From assembly GCF_900890425.1 (NCBI RefSeq), contig NZ_CAAHFG010000002.1, positions 1,054,001 through 1,118,000 of the forward strand: a stretch of DNA of 64,000 bases, given 5' to 3'. This document shows, one piece after another, positions 18,110 to 27,529 of the stretch (its first letter is position 1; every line of letters starts with the position of its first letter). This DNA is from Pontiella desulfatans. Its GTDB lineage: Bacteria > Verrucomicrobiota > Kiritimatiellia > Kiritimatiellales > Pontiellaceae. The position numbers and the translations under genes were made by a program. The notes under the pieces are model-generated. The model worked only from the letters and a program-made list of their open reading frames with translations, was not told the origin of the DNA and did no database searches.

Positions 18110-19204
18110 ATGAACCTAAACACATTTGAACCGGGCAAGGAATGGCCCGACAACAATGGAATGGCAATCAACGCCCACGGCGGCGGCATTCTGTTGCACG
18201 AAGGAACCTATTACTGGTACGGGGAGCATAAGATTGAGGGGGAAGCCGGCAACCGCGCACACGTCGGCGTCCACTGCTATGCTTCGACCGATCTGTATAA
18301 CTGGAGAGATGAGGGGATCGCCCTCGCGGTTTCCGACGAGCCGGGGCATGACATAGAAAAAGACTGCATTCTCGAGCGGCCGAAGGTGGTTTTTAATACG
18401 TCGACCGGAAAGTTTGTGATGTGGTTCCATCTGGAGAAAAAGGGCTGTAGTTACGACCATGCCGGCAGCGGCGTTGCTGTCGCGGATTGCCCGACCGGTC
18501 CATTTGAATATCGCCATTCATTCCGTCCCAATGCCGGGGCCTACCCCCGGAACGATTGCGAAAAACTGCACCGGCCCGGCCTGGTGGACGGCGGCTTTAC
18601 CGGCGATACGCCGCAGCCCCGCATCAATGTGGCGAAGAGCAATGTTTTTGCACGCGATCTGGAAGGCGGCCAGATGGCACGCGATATGACCCTGTTTGTC
18701 GATGACGACGGAACCGCTTATCAGATTTATTCATCGGAAGAAAACAGCACGCTGCACATCTCGCAGTTGAGCGATGACTACCTTCACTCGGCAGGAAATT
18801 TTATCCGTGTTTTTGAAAACCGCTATATGGAAGCGCCCGCCATTTTTAAGCGCGACGGCTACTACTATCTCATTGCCAGCGGCTGCACCAGCTGGGACCC
18901 GAACGCGGCGCGCTGCGCTATTGCAGACAACATCATGGGGCCGTGGCATGAGTGGGAAAATCCCTGCCGGGGTGTGAATCCGCAAAATGGCTTCGGTCCG
19001 GATAAAACCTTCGGGGGGCAGAGCACCTTTGTCCTTCCTGTACAGGGAATGGATGATGCCTTCATTGCCCTGTTCGATATCTGGCGGCCGGAGAATGCCA
19101 TTGACGGACGTTATATCTGGCTACCGATTGAATTTAACGCAGACCGCAGTTTTAACATCCACTGGAACGATGCCTGGGATCTATCCATTTTTAAACAAGC
19201 TTAG
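18110..19204 (+). CDS. GH43-family glycosidase, exo-beta-1,3-galactanase-like, cytoplasmic
   Basis: 364 residues, no signal peptide. The start of the protein has INAHGGGILLHEGTYYWYGE, which is typical of the GH43 subfamily that contains exo-beta-1,3-galactanases. Other beta-propeller strands are ILERPKVVFN, RDMTLFVDDDGTAYQIYSS, and YMEAPAIFKRDGYYYLIASG (the Glu of EAP is the usual acid). It lies 17 bases after the symporter and 10 bases before the GH112 gene, so all three look like one operon. Because it is cytoplasmic it should act on imported short oligosaccharides, not polymer. The galactosyl preference is inferred from family resemblance and from the GH112 neighbour; other GH43 specificities remain possible. 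Confidence 0.8.
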   Translation: MNLNTFEPGKEWPDNNGMAINAHGGGILLHEGTYYWYGEHKIEGEAGNRAHVGVHCYASTDLYNWRDEGIALAVSDEPGHDIEKDCILERPKVVFNTSTGKFVMWFHLEKKGCSYDHAGSGVAVADCPTGPFEYRHSFRPNAGAYPRNDCEKLHRPGLVDGGFTGDTPQPRINVAKSNVFARDLEGGQMARDMTLFVDDDGTAYQIYSSEENSTLHISQLSDDYLHSAGNFIRVFENRYMEAPAIFKRDGYYYLIASGCTSWDPNAARCAIADNIMGPWHEWENPCRGVNPQNGFGPDKTFGGQSTFVLPVQGMDDAFIALFDIWRPENAIDGRYIWLPIEFNADRSFNIHWNDAWDLSIFKQA

Positions 19205-19214
19205 GAGCAAAAAT

Positions 19215-21398
19215 ATGTCAGAAAAAATTCATGCAGGAAAAGGGGGGTTCACCCTGCCGGCCCAGGCCGGGATGGATGATGTGGTATTGGATCTGGCCCA
19301 GCGCTGGGGTGCGGATGCCTTCCGCGATTCCGATGGAACGGAGCTTTCCGAGTCCATTACGGAACTGGGCTACGACATCTATTCGACCCTCTGCCTGATT
19401 CGCGCCGACCAGGAGTGGAACAACGCCCATCCGGAAGACCACCAGCAAAAGTTTCTCTACTCCACGCCGCAGACCGCACGCGCCGATACGATGGAGATCG
19501 AGATCATGGCGCGCTACTCGAAAGAGCAGTATCGCATCGATGAGATCAACGACTGCAAGAAATATTGGGAAGTGGTCAACCGCACCACGGGAGAAGTGGT
19601 TCCCGTTTCCGATTGGGACTATGCCGAAGGTGTCGTGACCGTGCGCAACTGCGCCAAGTGGAATGTCTACAGCGTCAACTTCCTCGTCTACCAGATATGG
19701 GAAACCACCTCGATGTACAACCACATCACCAACAACTGGGGCGACAAACCGCACCAGTCCGGCATCGACCCGCGGAAAAAGGAAACGCGCGAACATATTT
19801 ATCAGTTTCTCGTTAAGTGGCTCGAAACCCATCCCAACACGGACTGGGTTCGCTTCACTTCCATGGCCTACCAGTTCCCGATCATCACCAACCCGAAATC
19901 GGAAACCCTCTATCAGGACTGGTATGGCTATCTCGACTGCATGTCGGCCCAGGCGCTGGACGAGTTCGAAGAAAAGAAGGGCTACCGCCTGCGCCCGAAC
20001 GACATTGTTGACAACGGCTACTTTAACTCCACCGACCGCGTACCCACGAAAGCCTATCTCGATTGGATCGAATTCGTGCACGAGTTCATGGTCGAATTCA
20101 CCAAGCAGTGTGTGAAGCAGGTGCACGACGCCGGCAAGAAGGCCGTCATGTTCTATTGCGACCATTGGATTGGCACGGAACCCTACAAACCGGCATTCCA
20201 GGAAATCGGCATGGACGGAATCATCGGCCCCTGCATCAACGGCCGCGAAGTGCGCCGTGTCGCCGACGTACCGGGCGGGATGCTCAAAGAGCTGCGCCTC
20301 TATCCCTACTTCTTTGAAGTCGATCTCATGGGCGAGCCCACCTTCAAGGAGGGCGGCGACCCGGTGCGCGACTGCAAAAAATACTGGATGTGGATCCGCC
20401 GTGCGATGCTCCGCAAGCTGGTGCACCGCATTGGCTATGGCGGCTATCTTGACCTCGCGATCAAGTTTCCCGACTTTGTCGATTACCTCGAATACCAGAC
20501 GAAGGAATACTACGCGCTCTGCGAAAACTCGCAGTTTACGCCGGCTGAAGCGCCGCTCAAAGTGGGGATTCTCAACGCCTGGGGAGCTCACCGCTCCTGG
20601 GGCTACGACGTCACCTGGCCGCTCGGCAGCATTACCGAATCGCTCTCCGGCCAGCCGTTCGATGTGGAGTGGATCTGCTTCGATGATATCCGCGGCGGTG
20701 TGCCGGAACGGTTCGACGTCATTATTAACTATGGCTATGCGGGCACCTCCTGGAGCGGTGGCGAAAACTGGACGGATCCGCGTGTCGTCTTCGCCATCCG
20801 CGAGTTTGTCGACAGCGGCGGCGGTTTGGTTGGCGTGTTCGACCCAACCTCGCACGAAAACGGCGGCACCTTCTACCAGCTGTGGGACATTCTCGGCGTG
20901 CAGAAGGAATATGGCCTCTCCGGCGACTGCAAGAAGGTCATCCCGACCGACATCGCGCAAGGGCACTTCATCGCCGCCGACCTCGCATCCACGAAGCCGG
21001 CACTCGGCAAACATGTGCAGACCATCTATCCGTGCATCGAATCGACGCAGATCATCGCCAAGGACGATGAGGGTAGCGTAACCATCGCCGCCAACGATTT
21101 CGGTAAAGGCCGCGGCGTCTACCTCGCCGGCTTTGAACTGGGCGCCGAGCAGAACCGCCTGCTGCAACGCGCCATCTGGTTTGCCGCCGGCCGCGAAGGC
21201 GAAATGGAAAAACGCTGGTTCGCCTCGAACATCGAAACCGAGATCGCCGCCTATCCCGAAACCGGGAAATACATCGTCATCAACAACTCCAACGATCCGC
21301 AAACCACCACGGTTGTGGATGGGGAAGGTCGCGCAAAAACGGTCGAACTCGATGCCAATGCATCCGCGTGGTTCGACTTTGAAGGCAACGAAATCTAA
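19215..21398 (+). CDS. GH112 galactosyl-N-acetylhexosamine (or galactosyl-rhamnose) phosphorylase
   Basis: 727 residues. ATG 19215 has AGGAG 7 bases upstream. The whole length matches the lacto-N-biose phosphorylase plan: N-terminal barrel with WGADAFRDSDGTELS near residue 35, DWDYAEG, NHITNNWGDKPHQ, FYCDHWIGTEPYKP (region of the catalytic acid Asp), EGGDPV, then a glutamine-amidotransferase-like middle domain and a small C-terminal beta domain. GH112 enzymes use phosphate to split a beta-galactosyl disaccharide into galactose-1-phosphate plus GlcNAc, GalNAc or L-rhamnose. No signal peptide, so it is cytoplasmic. It ends the symporter-GH43 operon and is followed by a terminator. The acceptor sugar cannot be told from sequence alone. 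Confidence 0.9.
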   Translation: MSEKIHAGKGGFTLPAQAGMDDVVLDLAQRWGADAFRDSDGTELSESITELGYDIYSTLCLIRADQEWNNAHPEDHQQKFLYSTPQTARADTMEIEIMARYSKEQYRIDEINDCKKYWEVVNRTTGEVVPVSDWDYAEGVVTVRNCAKWNVYSVNFLVYQIWETTSMYNHITNNWGDKPHQSGIDPRKKETREHIYQFLVKWLETHPNTDWVRFTSMAYQFPIITNPKSETLYQDWYGYLDCMSAQALDEFEEKKGYRLRPNDIVDNGYFNSTDRVPTKAYLDWIEFVHEFMVEFTKQCVKQVHDAGKKAVMFYCDHWIGTEPYKPAFQEIGMDGIIGPCINGREVRRVADVPGGMLKELRLYPYFFEVDLMGEPTFKEGGDPVRDCKKYWMWIRRAMLRKLVHRIGYGGYLDLAIKFPDFVDYLEYQTKEYYALCENSQFTPAEAPLKVGILNAWGAHRSWGYDVTWPLGSITESLSGQPFDVEWICFDDIRGGVPERFDVIINYGYAGTSWSGGENWTDPRVVFAIREFVDSGGGLVGVFDPTSHENGGTFYQLWDILGVQKEYGLSGDCKKVIPTDIAQGHFIAADLASTKPALGKHVQTIYPCIESTQIIAKDDEGSVTIAANDFGKGRGVYLAGFELGAEQNRLLQRAIWFAAGREGEMEKRWFASNIETEIAAYPETGKYIVINNSNDPQTTTVVDGEGRAKTVELDANASAWFDFEGNEI

Positions 21399-21423
21399 CC
21401 GTTTCCAATCATTGGAAAACAGG

Positions 21424-21454
21424 AAAAAGGGTTCCACTTCGGTGGATCCTTTTT
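21424..21454 (+). terminator. Rho-independent terminator after the GH112 gene
   Basis: AAAAAGGGTTCCAC and GTGGATCCTTTTT form a stem with one bulge around a TTCG loop; the right arm ends in five Ts. It lies 26 bases after the GH112 stop and just before the 3' end of the convergent GH50 gene; the A/T arms could make it work on both strands. Confidence 0.85.
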
Positions 21455-21499
21455 CGGTTTGAGGAAAAACGATTACACGGCTACCACGAAGGTTTTGGA

Positions 21500-23542
21500 T
21501 TAGCGCCAGAGCTTTTCGAGCACGGTCAGCACGTCGTGGTCTTCGGTGCCGAAGGTATACAGGTGCTCGGCGAGGATGCGGCTGGCAGCGGTGATTTCGG
21601 GGTAGGGGGTGTCGGTGACATCCACGAACCCGATCTGGAAGTTTTCGCCGGGACGCCCGGCGGCGGATTGGTCGGAATAGGCAAACCAGTGCGTGCCCAC
21701 CACGTTGGGATGGAGGACGCCGGCGACCACATAGGCGGCATAGGCGCGGCTGCGCTGGAGCTGGTCGGCAACCGGCCAAAGTCCAACGCCGGGAACGCCG
21801 CGGTCGGGCGCGCCGAAGTGGAATTCGGAATCGATGCAGGGTTTGTCGATGCCTTGGGGAACCTTGGCGCCGGAGAGCGGTTCATAACTATTGAGGCTGA
21901 GCACATCCACCTGCTTGATGGCTTGGGCAACGATTTCGGCGGGGACGTTGTGCATGCGGGAACCGAGGTAGAGATGGTTCGGCAAGGCCGCTCGCATGGC
22001 GGATCGGCAGGTCTTGTAGTAGGCTTCGGCAATCATGCCGCGCAGGTTGAGGATGTCGGCCTCCGCCGGTTCCGATTGTCCCGGGGCGGGAACTTCCTTG
22101 ATGTTGTTCCAGTCGGTGTAGTCCGTGCCCCAGGCCGCGTTGAGTTTTCCGATGGTTGAATAGTTTGTTTGCAGTCGTTCAATGCAGGCCGTGCGGGCGG
22201 GAAGCCAGTCGATCTTGAACGCTTCGCGCACGAATTTATGGGTCCAGGCGATTTCGTTGTCGATAAAGACGCCGATGCAGAAGGAGTCGTCCGGATCGAC
22301 CAAAGAGCGGAGCTTTTTTTCTAGCTTGTGCTGGAAGCCCGGTGCATAGGGATCCGAAATGCCCTCGCCGAGCGGGTTCCATGTTCCGCCATAATGCAGC
22401 ATCGCGGTGTAGGGGGTTCGTTTGCTGCGGGAGAGATCGGCATCGGCCCATGCGCCCAGCGTATTCAGGCCCCAGGAGCGCATCCGTTTATGCAGGCGGT
22501 CGGCGGCCGGGCGAGTCCAGTCGGAGCCGAAGGTGCGCTCGAGATTGGCCTCGATGAACCGGATCCTGCCTTTGCCATCGATGGCCGGGATGGACTCGAA
22601 CATCGCCTTCCGGTCGCTCGCCGGGGTGGACTGCCCGAATCCGACACTGTTGACGCCGTGGGAAAAGAAGAGCTTGCCGTCCGGATCAACCAGCCACCAT
22701 TTCCCATCGACCTTTTCGGTGCGGAAGAACCCGGTGGCTTTGCGTTGGGGGCCGTTGATCCACCCGCCATAGGGGTTGAATGCCGCCGGGCCCGAATCGA
22801 GTTCCAGCCGTTGGCGTTCGACTTCGTTGCGTTTTGCGAGGTCTTCCAGACGGTGGAGTTTTCCGGGCCAGTCCAGCTGGCGTACCTGGCCGAAGGCATC
22901 GAGGTAGGGGAGTTCCATCAGGGCGGCGTTGGCTTTGGCCCCATAGGGCTGCGCCAGGCTGACGGTGATGTTGTCCAGTGAAAGGGTTTGCGTGGAGGAG
23001 TGGATCTGTAAACGGCAGGCGCTGATTTTCGCCGGATCGAACGGTTTCCAGTGGGAGCGGTAGCCGTTGGGTTTCCCATACATTCCATCGAAAATTTCAG
23101 GAGCGTCGTCTACGTCGGCCGCCCGGGGGAAGGGAAAGCCGAGGGTGGCGCGCTCGCCGGGCATAATGAATGCCTCGCTCGGTGTGCTGTTGTGCCAGTC
23201 CTGTGCGCCTTTATTGTCCAGGCGGCCCTTGATCCAAACCAGGCCGGAACCGCTGTTCTCGATATCGACCCGGAAGTAGCTGAACCCGGATGCATTCCAG
23301 GTGCCGTTTCCGGGCCGGAGCACAACCGTGCCGCTTTTTTGCGGTAGATTCCCCGAAATCCGGAAGGTCGAGTTTTCTTCTTTTGAGAACTCGATTCCCC
23401 TCGGCGGGGAGCAGGTTACCAAGGAAAGGGTTTCGACCGGCTTCAGAAGGGTCTCCGTCGTAATGGATTTAGCTGCGGGTGAAAATCCGGAAAAACCAAT
23501 GAAGGCTACCCAGGAGAGTCGTTGTGCTGTTTTGAAGTACAT
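21500..23542 (-). CDS. Secreted GH50 beta-agarase-like glycoside hydrolase (second copy)
   Basis: 680 residues, read leftward from 23542. Signal peptide MYFKTAQRLSWVAFIGFSGFSPAA. An N-terminal beta-sandwich (~30-230) is followed by ATGFFRTEKVDGKWWLVDPDGKLFF, the same barrel entrance as in the 13773 gene, but overall similarity is moderate, so they are old paralogs. Expected acid/base E430 (FIDNEIAW) and nucleophile E573 (DSEFHF). Characterised GH50 enzymes are beta-agarases. The gene is divergent from the aldehyde dehydrogenase operon at 23802, and the 259-base gap may hold shared control. The ribosome site is weak. Secretion to the periplasm or outside is expected. Confidence 0.8.
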   Translation of the reverse strand: MYFKTAQRLSWVAFIGFSGFSPAAKSITTETLLKPVETLSLVTCSPPRGIEFSKEENSTFRISGNLPQKSGTVVLRPGNGTWNASGFSYFRVDIENSGSGLVWIKGRLDNKGAQDWHNSTPSEAFIMPGERATLGFPFPRAADVDDAPEIFDGMYGKPNGYRSHWKPFDPAKISACRLQIHSSTQTLSLDNITVSLAQPYGAKANAALMELPYLDAFGQVRQLDWPGKLHRLEDLAKRNEVERQRLELDSGPAAFNPYGGWINGPQRKATGFFRTEKVDGKWWLVDPDGKLFFSHGVNSVGFGQSTPASDRKAMFESIPAIDGKGRIRFIEANLERTFGSDWTRPAADRLHKRMRSWGLNTLGAWADADLSRSKRTPYTAMLHYGGTWNPLGEGISDPYAPGFQHKLEKKLRSLVDPDDSFCIGVFIDNEIAWTHKFVREAFKIDWLPARTACIERLQTNYSTIGKLNAAWGTDYTDWNNIKEVPAPGQSEPAEADILNLRGMIAEAYYKTCRSAMRAALPNHLYLGSRMHNVPAEIVAQAIKQVDVLSLNSYEPLSGAKVPQGIDKPCIDSEFHFGAPDRGVPGVGLWPVADQLQRSRAYAAYVVAGVLHPNVVGTHWFAYSDQSAAGRPGENFQIGFVDVTDTPYPEITAASRILAEHLYTFGTEDHDVLTVLEKLWR

Positions 23543-23801
23543 GAATTTATATGCCCATTAAGAGGTCGCCCTATCGTCAGGTCTTCCGCCTGGTAGTCTA
23601 CATAAACTATGGTGGAACCTTGGAGATTCCTGACGCACTAAAACAGGGGAAAGCCTTGAGCGGTTGCGAACAGGCTTAAAGGCTCACTCGATAGCTGGGG
23701 TTTTTGATTCGCAAAACATCTCACATTGCGCGCATAATACGCATATACAACCGGTCGGTAGGCCGGTAGCTTGTTGCGATATCAATGACGGAGGATTTGT
23801 G
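23543..23801. promoter_or_regulatory. Divergent intergenic region between GH50 gene and sugar-acid operon
   Basis: 259 bases without a gene. It should contain promoters for both directions. A short inverted repeat ACCGG-N8-CCGGT at 23750-23767 lies 34 bases before the downstream ATG and is a possible operator for the XylR-type regulator at 28501, but this is only a guess. GGAGG at 23790-23794 is the ribosome site of the 23802 gene. I could not place confident -35/-10 boxes. Confidence 0.4.
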
Positions 23802-25244
23802 ATGAAGGAGTATAGGCAGTTTATCGATGGCCAGTGGATGGTTTCGCATTCCGGCAAGACCGATACGGTGATCAATCCCGCGACAGAGGAGCAGATCGGC
23901 ACCGTGCAGGATGGCGACGAGGTGGATGTTCAGCTGGCGCTGGAAGCCGCCGAGCGGGCGCAGAAGGCGTGGGGCCGCAAGCCGCCGCGCCAGCGGGCCG
24001 AGATCATGCGCGCATTTGCCAATGAGATTCGGGCGAATCGCGAACGGCTGGCCGAGCTGCTGGTGCGGGAGCAGGGCAAGCTGATCGGGGTGGCGGGCAT
24101 GGAGGTGGATGTTACGGCATCCTTCATCGATTATGCCTGCGACTGGGCGCGCCAGCTGGAGGGGTCGATTGTTCCATCGGACAATGAAAAGGAACATATT
24201 TGGATACACTCCATTCCACGCGGTGTGGTGGTTGGCATCACGGCCTGGAATTTTCCGCTGGCGCTGGCGGGGCGTAAGATTGGCCCGGCGCTGGTGGCCG
24301 GCAACGCCATGGTGGTCAAGCCGCCGCCGGACACGCCGCTGGCCACGCTGGAGCTCGGCGATCTGGCCAACAAGGCCGGCATTCCGAAGGGCGTCTTGAA
24401 CATTATCACCGGTCCGGGCAAGGAAGTCGGCGGTGCGTTGGTTGCAAACCCCATCACGAAGATGGTCACCATGACCGGCAGCACGCCGGTTGGGCAGGCC
24501 ATCGTGGAAAACAGTGCCAAGAACCTGGCGCACGTCCAGTTGGAGCTCGGCGGCAAGGCGCCGTTCCTGGTGCTGGAAGACGCCAACCTGGAAGCCGCCG
24601 CCAAGGCGGCGCTGCATTCGCGGTTCGATAACTGCGGGCAGGTTTGCACCTGCAACGAGCGTCTGTATGTCCACGAAAAGGTCTACGACGAATTCATGGC
24701 CATCTTCATGCCGATGGTGAAGGCGCTGAAGGTGGGCGACCCGATGGATCCCGCATCCGACCTGGGGCCGAAGATGAATGCGCGCGAGCTGCAAAACATG
24801 AAGGACCTGGTGCAGACCACCCTCGAAGAAGGCGCCACGCTGCTCTGCGGCGGCAAGGTGCCGGAAGGCGAACTGTTCCAGAAGGGGTTCTGGTTCGAGC
24901 CGACCATCTTTACCGACGTGACGCAGGGGATGACCCTTGTGCACAAGGAAATATTCGGCCCCATTCTGCCGGTGATCAAGTTCAGCTCCACCGAGCAGGC
25001 GATCGAATTCGCCAACGACTGCGAATATGGGTTGGCGGCGATGGTCTTCACCGAAGACATGAAGACCGTGATGCGCCTGACCGATGAACTCGATTGCGGC
25101 GAAATATACATCAACCGCGGCCATGGCGAGCAGCACCAGGGCTTCCACAACGGATTCAAAATGAGCGGAACCGGCGGGGAGGATGGCCGCCACGGCCTCA
25201 GCCAATACCTGGAAAAGAAAACGTTCTACGTGAACTACAACTAA
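23802..25244 (+). CDS. Aldehyde dehydrogenase, AldA-like; candidate 3,6-anhydro-L-galactose dehydrogenase
   Basis: 480 residues from ATG 23802, set by GGAGG 7 bases upstream. It is a full NAD(P)-dependent aldehyde dehydrogenase: Rossmann part with GITAWNFPLALAGRKIGPAL, general base E248 in LELGGKAP, and nucleophile C282 in NCGQVCTCNERLYVH, the exact style of E. coli lactaldehyde dehydrogenase AldA. The enzyme oxidises an aldehyde to an acid. Family knowledge allows lactaldehyde or 3,6-anhydro-L-galactose as substrate; the dehydrogenase that starts anhydrogalactose use in agarolytic bacteria belongs to this superfamily. The next gene is an enolase-superfamily enzyme, then two dehydrogenases, which favours the anhydrogalactose reading, as does the divergent GH50 gene. 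Substrate remains inference. Confidence 0.85.
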   Translation: MKEYRQFIDGQWMVSHSGKTDTVINPATEEQIGTVQDGDEVDVQLALEAAERAQKAWGRKPPRQRAEIMRAFANEIRANRERLAELLVREQGKLIGVAGMEVDVTASFIDYACDWARQLEGSIVPSDNEKEHIWIHSIPRGVVVGITAWNFPLALAGRKIGPALVAGNAMVVKPPPDTPLATLELGDLANKAGIPKGVLNIITGPGKEVGGALVANPITKMVTMTGSTPVGQAIVENSAKNLAHVQLELGGKAPFLVLEDANLEAAAKAALHSRFDNCGQVCTCNERLYVHEKVYDEFMAIFMPMVKALKVGDPMDPASDLGPKMNARELQNMKDLVQTTLEEGATLLCGGKVPEGELFQKGFWFEPTIFTDVTQGMTLVHKEIFGPILPVIKFSSTEQAIEFANDCEYGLAAMVFTEDMKTVMRLTDELDCGEIYINRGHGEQHQGFHNGFKMSGTGGEDGRHGLSQYLEKKTFYVNYN

Positions 25245-25251
25245 GAAAGGC

Positions 25252-25322
25252 ACCACGAAATACACGAAATACACGAAAATCCGGATGAAGGGAGATTTAG
25301 TGTATTTCGTGTTTTTCGTGGT
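25252..25322. repeat. Long imperfect inverted repeat built of ACACGAAAT-like units
   Basis: Left arm starts ACCACGAAATACACGAAATA with further ACACGAAA; the right arm reads ATTTCGTGTTTTTCGTGGT. They pair over about 24 bases around a GC-mixed centre. It fills most of the 89-base spacer between the aldehyde dehydrogenase and the enolase-superfamily gene and would form a strong mRNA hairpin. Confidence 0.75.
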
Positions 25323-25333
25323 TCAAAAGAGTC

Positions 25334-26422
25334 ATGAGCAAAATCAAAACCATCGCCACCCGGCTGTTCGAGGTTCCGCTGGCCGAGGTGCTGTCGGACG
25401 CCAAGCATGGCGACCACCACTATTTCGAGCTGGTCACGGCAACCGTCACGCTCGAAGACGGTAGCCAGGGCACCGGCTACACCTATACCGGCGGCAAGGG
25501 CGGCCATGCCATCAAGGCCATGATCGAGCACGACCTCGCGCCGGTACTCGTGGGCAAGGACGGAACGGCCATTGCCGAAATCTACGATTTCATGGAATGG
25601 CACATCCACTATGTCGGTCGCGGCGGCATTGCCTCGTTCGCCATTTCCGCCATCGACATAGCGCTGTGGGACATCAAGGGCAAGCAGTCCGGCGAGCCGC
25701 TCTGGAAAATGGCGGGCGGCGCGGACAGCAGCTGCCGCGCCTATTGCGGCGGCATCGACCTCATGTTCCCGCTCGAAAAACTGCTCAACAACATCCGCGG
25801 CTATCTAGCCGCCGGGTTTGATGGCGTGAAGATTAAGATCGGCCGCGAAAACCTCGACGAGGATATCGAACGCATTGCCGCCGTCCGCGAGCTGATCGGC
25901 CCCGACATCACCTTCATGGTCGATGCCAACTATTCGATGAGCGTCGAGAAGGCGATCGAAGCGGCGAAGCGGTTCGCGCCATACGACATCACCTGGTTCG
26001 AGGAGCCGACCATCCCGGACGACTATGCCGGGTATGCCAGGATTGCCGACGCCACCGGCATGCCGCTGGCGATGGGCGAAAACCTGCACACCATCCACGA
26101 GTTTGGCTATGCGTTCGACCAGGCCAAGCTTTCGTTCATCCAGCCCGATGCCTCCAACTGCGGCGGCGTGAGCGGCTGGCTGGCGGCGGCGGAACTTTCG
26201 GAAAAACATAACATTCCGGTCTGTTCGCACGGTATGCAGGAGCTGCACGTCAGCCTGGTTTCGGCGCGGCCGAACGCGGGGTGGATCGAGGTGCACAGCT
26301 TCCCGATCGATGAATACACCAAGCGTCCGCTGGTGGTCGAAAACCATCGCGCCATCGCGCCGGACACGCCGGGCACCGGCGTCGAGTTCGACTGGAATGC
26401 CCTCAAACCCTATGAGGTTTGA
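25334..26422 (+). CDS. Enolase-superfamily (MR subgroup) enzyme; candidate 3,6-anhydro-L-galactonate cycloisomerase
   Basis: 362 residues. An N-terminal capping domain is followed by a (beta/alpha)7 barrel. The KxK motif is K166/K168 (VKIKIG), metal ligands are D197 (MVDAN), E223 (FEEPT) and E249 (GENLH), and H299 (CSHGMQE) sits where the MR subgroup keeps its second base. Such enzymes abstract a proton alpha to a carboxylate and dehydrate or cycloisomerise sugar acids. Length and context match the cycloisomerase that opens 3,6-anhydro-L-galactonate to 2-keto-3-deoxy-L-galactonate. Alternatives are another acid-sugar dehydratase such as for fuconate or galactonate. It lacks a signal peptide, and the ATG is 11 bases downstream of a large inverted repeat. 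Confidence 0.85.
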   Translation: MSKIKTIATRLFEVPLAEVLSDAKHGDHHYFELVTATVTLEDGSQGTGYTYTGGKGGHAIKAMIEHDLAPVLVGKDGTAIAEIYDFMEWHIHYVGRGGIASFAISAIDIALWDIKGKQSGEPLWKMAGGADSSCRAYCGGIDLMFPLEKLLNNIRGYLAAGFDGVKIKIGRENLDEDIERIAAVRELIGPDITFMVDANYSMSVEKAIEAAKRFAPYDITWFEEPTIPDDYAGYARIADATGMPLAMGENLHTIHEFGYAFDQAKLSFIQPDASNCGGVSGWLAAAELSEKHNIPVCSHGMQELHVSLVSARPNAGWIEVHSFPIDEYTKRPLVVENHRAIAPDTPGTGVEFDWNALKPYEV

Positions 26423-26432
26423 AGGCGGTTGT

Positions 26433-26462
26433 CAGTTCCCGGTTATGGGTTGTCGGGAACTG
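26433..26462. repeat. Nine-base perfect inverted repeat plus AACGAATAACGGATAACC spacer
   Basis: CAGTTCCCG and CGGGAACTG flank a 12-base loop; downstream a low-complexity run (TAATAACGAATAACGGATAA) leads to the ribosome site of the next gene. This is the third spacer of the operon with an inverted repeat. Confidence 0.6.
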
Positions 26463-26509
26463 CAAACGGCCTAATAACGAATAACGGATAACCAATAACA
26501 GGGAAAATC

Positions 26510-27529
26510 ATGAAAGCAGCATACTATACCGGAGATCAGAGTTTCACGATCCGCGAGGATCAACCGAAGGAACCGCAAGCGGGCGAAGCCCGGGTCAAGA
26601 TTGCCTATTGCGGCATCTGCGGCACCGACCTGCATGTCTACCACGGCGCCATGGATGCGCGCGTGACAACCAACCGCGTGGTGGGCCACGAATGTTCGGG
26701 CATCGTCGATGCCCTCGGCGAGGGGGTGGAGGGCTTCGAAGTCGGCGACCAGGTGGTGATCCGCCCGTTGGCCAGCTGCGGCGAATGCCCGGCCTGTAAA
26801 AAGGGCTACACACACGTTTGCCAAAAACTAAAGTTCCTCGGTCTCGATACCGAAGGCGCGTTCCAGCAGGCCTGGACGCTGCCGGCCAATACCCTGCACA
26901 AGGTGCCGGCCGACATGCGGCTCGACTTTGCCGCGCTGATCGAACCGACCGCCGTGGCGTGCCACGACGTGGCGCGCGCCAACATCCAGCCGGGCGAAGA
27001 CGTGCTGGTGATTGGCGGCGGCCCCATCGGGTTGCTCGTGGCCATGGTGGCCAAGCAGGCGGGCGGCAATGTCGTCGTCTCCGAAGTGAGCGAATACCGC
27101 TTGGGCATCGCCGAAAAGCTGGGCTTCAAGACGCTCAACGCCATGAAGGTCAACGTGGCGGAGGAGGTCTGGAAAATGACCGGCGACAAGGGCGCGGAAG
27201 TGGTATTCGAGGTTTCGGCCACGCAGCCGGGCGTCGACACGATGACCGAAGCCGCCGCCGTGCGCGGGCGTATTGTGATGGTGGGCATCATCGGGGGCCG
27301 CAAGCCGGAGGTTGACCTGTTCAAGTTTTTCTGGCGCGAGCTGCAGTTGCTCGGCGCGCGGGTCTACGAAGCGGCCGACTATGAAAAGGCGATCGAACTG
27401 ATTGTTTCCGGCGCGATCGACTGCGAAACGCTCATCACCGACATTCAGGAACTTGAAGACATCACCAAGGCGTTCCAGGCATTGGATGGCAACGCCACGG
27501 CGATGAAAAGCTTGATTAAGTGTAGCTAG
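26510..27529 (+). CDS. Zinc-dependent medium-chain dehydrogenase; candidate 2-keto-3-deoxy-L-galactonate 5-dehydrogenase
   Basis: 339 residues. Classic MDR layout: catalytic zinc site with Cys in GICGTDLH and GHE (VVGHECSG), structural zinc site CGECPACKKGYTHVC, and NAD-binding GGGPIGLL in the Rossmann half. The family includes sorbitol, threonine and galactitol-type dehydrogenases that oxidise a secondary alcohol. In an anhydrogalactose pathway an enzyme of this class would oxidise C5 of L-2-keto-3-deoxygalactonate to the 2,5-diketo acid, which the next gene (KduD-like) could reduce to 2-keto-3-deoxygluconate. This pairing is inference; the enzyme class itself is firm. ATG 26510 follows an AGGGA site. 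Confidence 0.85.
   Translation: MKAAYYTGDQSFTIREDQPKEPQAGEARVKIAYCGICGTDLHVYHGAMDARVTTNRVVGHECSGIVDALGEGVEGFEVGDQVVIRPLASCGECPACKKGYTHVCQKLKFLGLDTEGAFQQAWTLPANTLHKVPADMRLDFAALIEPTAVACHDVARANIQPGEDVLVIGGGPIGLLVAMVAKQAGGNVVVSEVSEYRLGIAEKLGFKTLNAMKVNVAEEVWKMTGDKGAEVVFEVSATQPGVDTMTEAAAVRGRIVMVGIIGGRKPEVDLFKFFWRELQLLGARVYEAADYEKAIELIVSGAIDCETLITDIQELEDITKAFQALDGNATAMKSLIKCS

Noticed and set aside
16287-18167. 626-codon minus-strand frame opposite the symporter
   Set aside because: Antisense of a gene with clear membrane helices; the product is histidine/arginine-rich and has no recognisable features.
19218-21779. 853-codon open frame on the minus strand across the GH112 gene
   Set aside because: It is a shadow of the strongly biased GH112 coding frame; composition is rich in Arg/His/Pro runs with no family motif or ribosome site.
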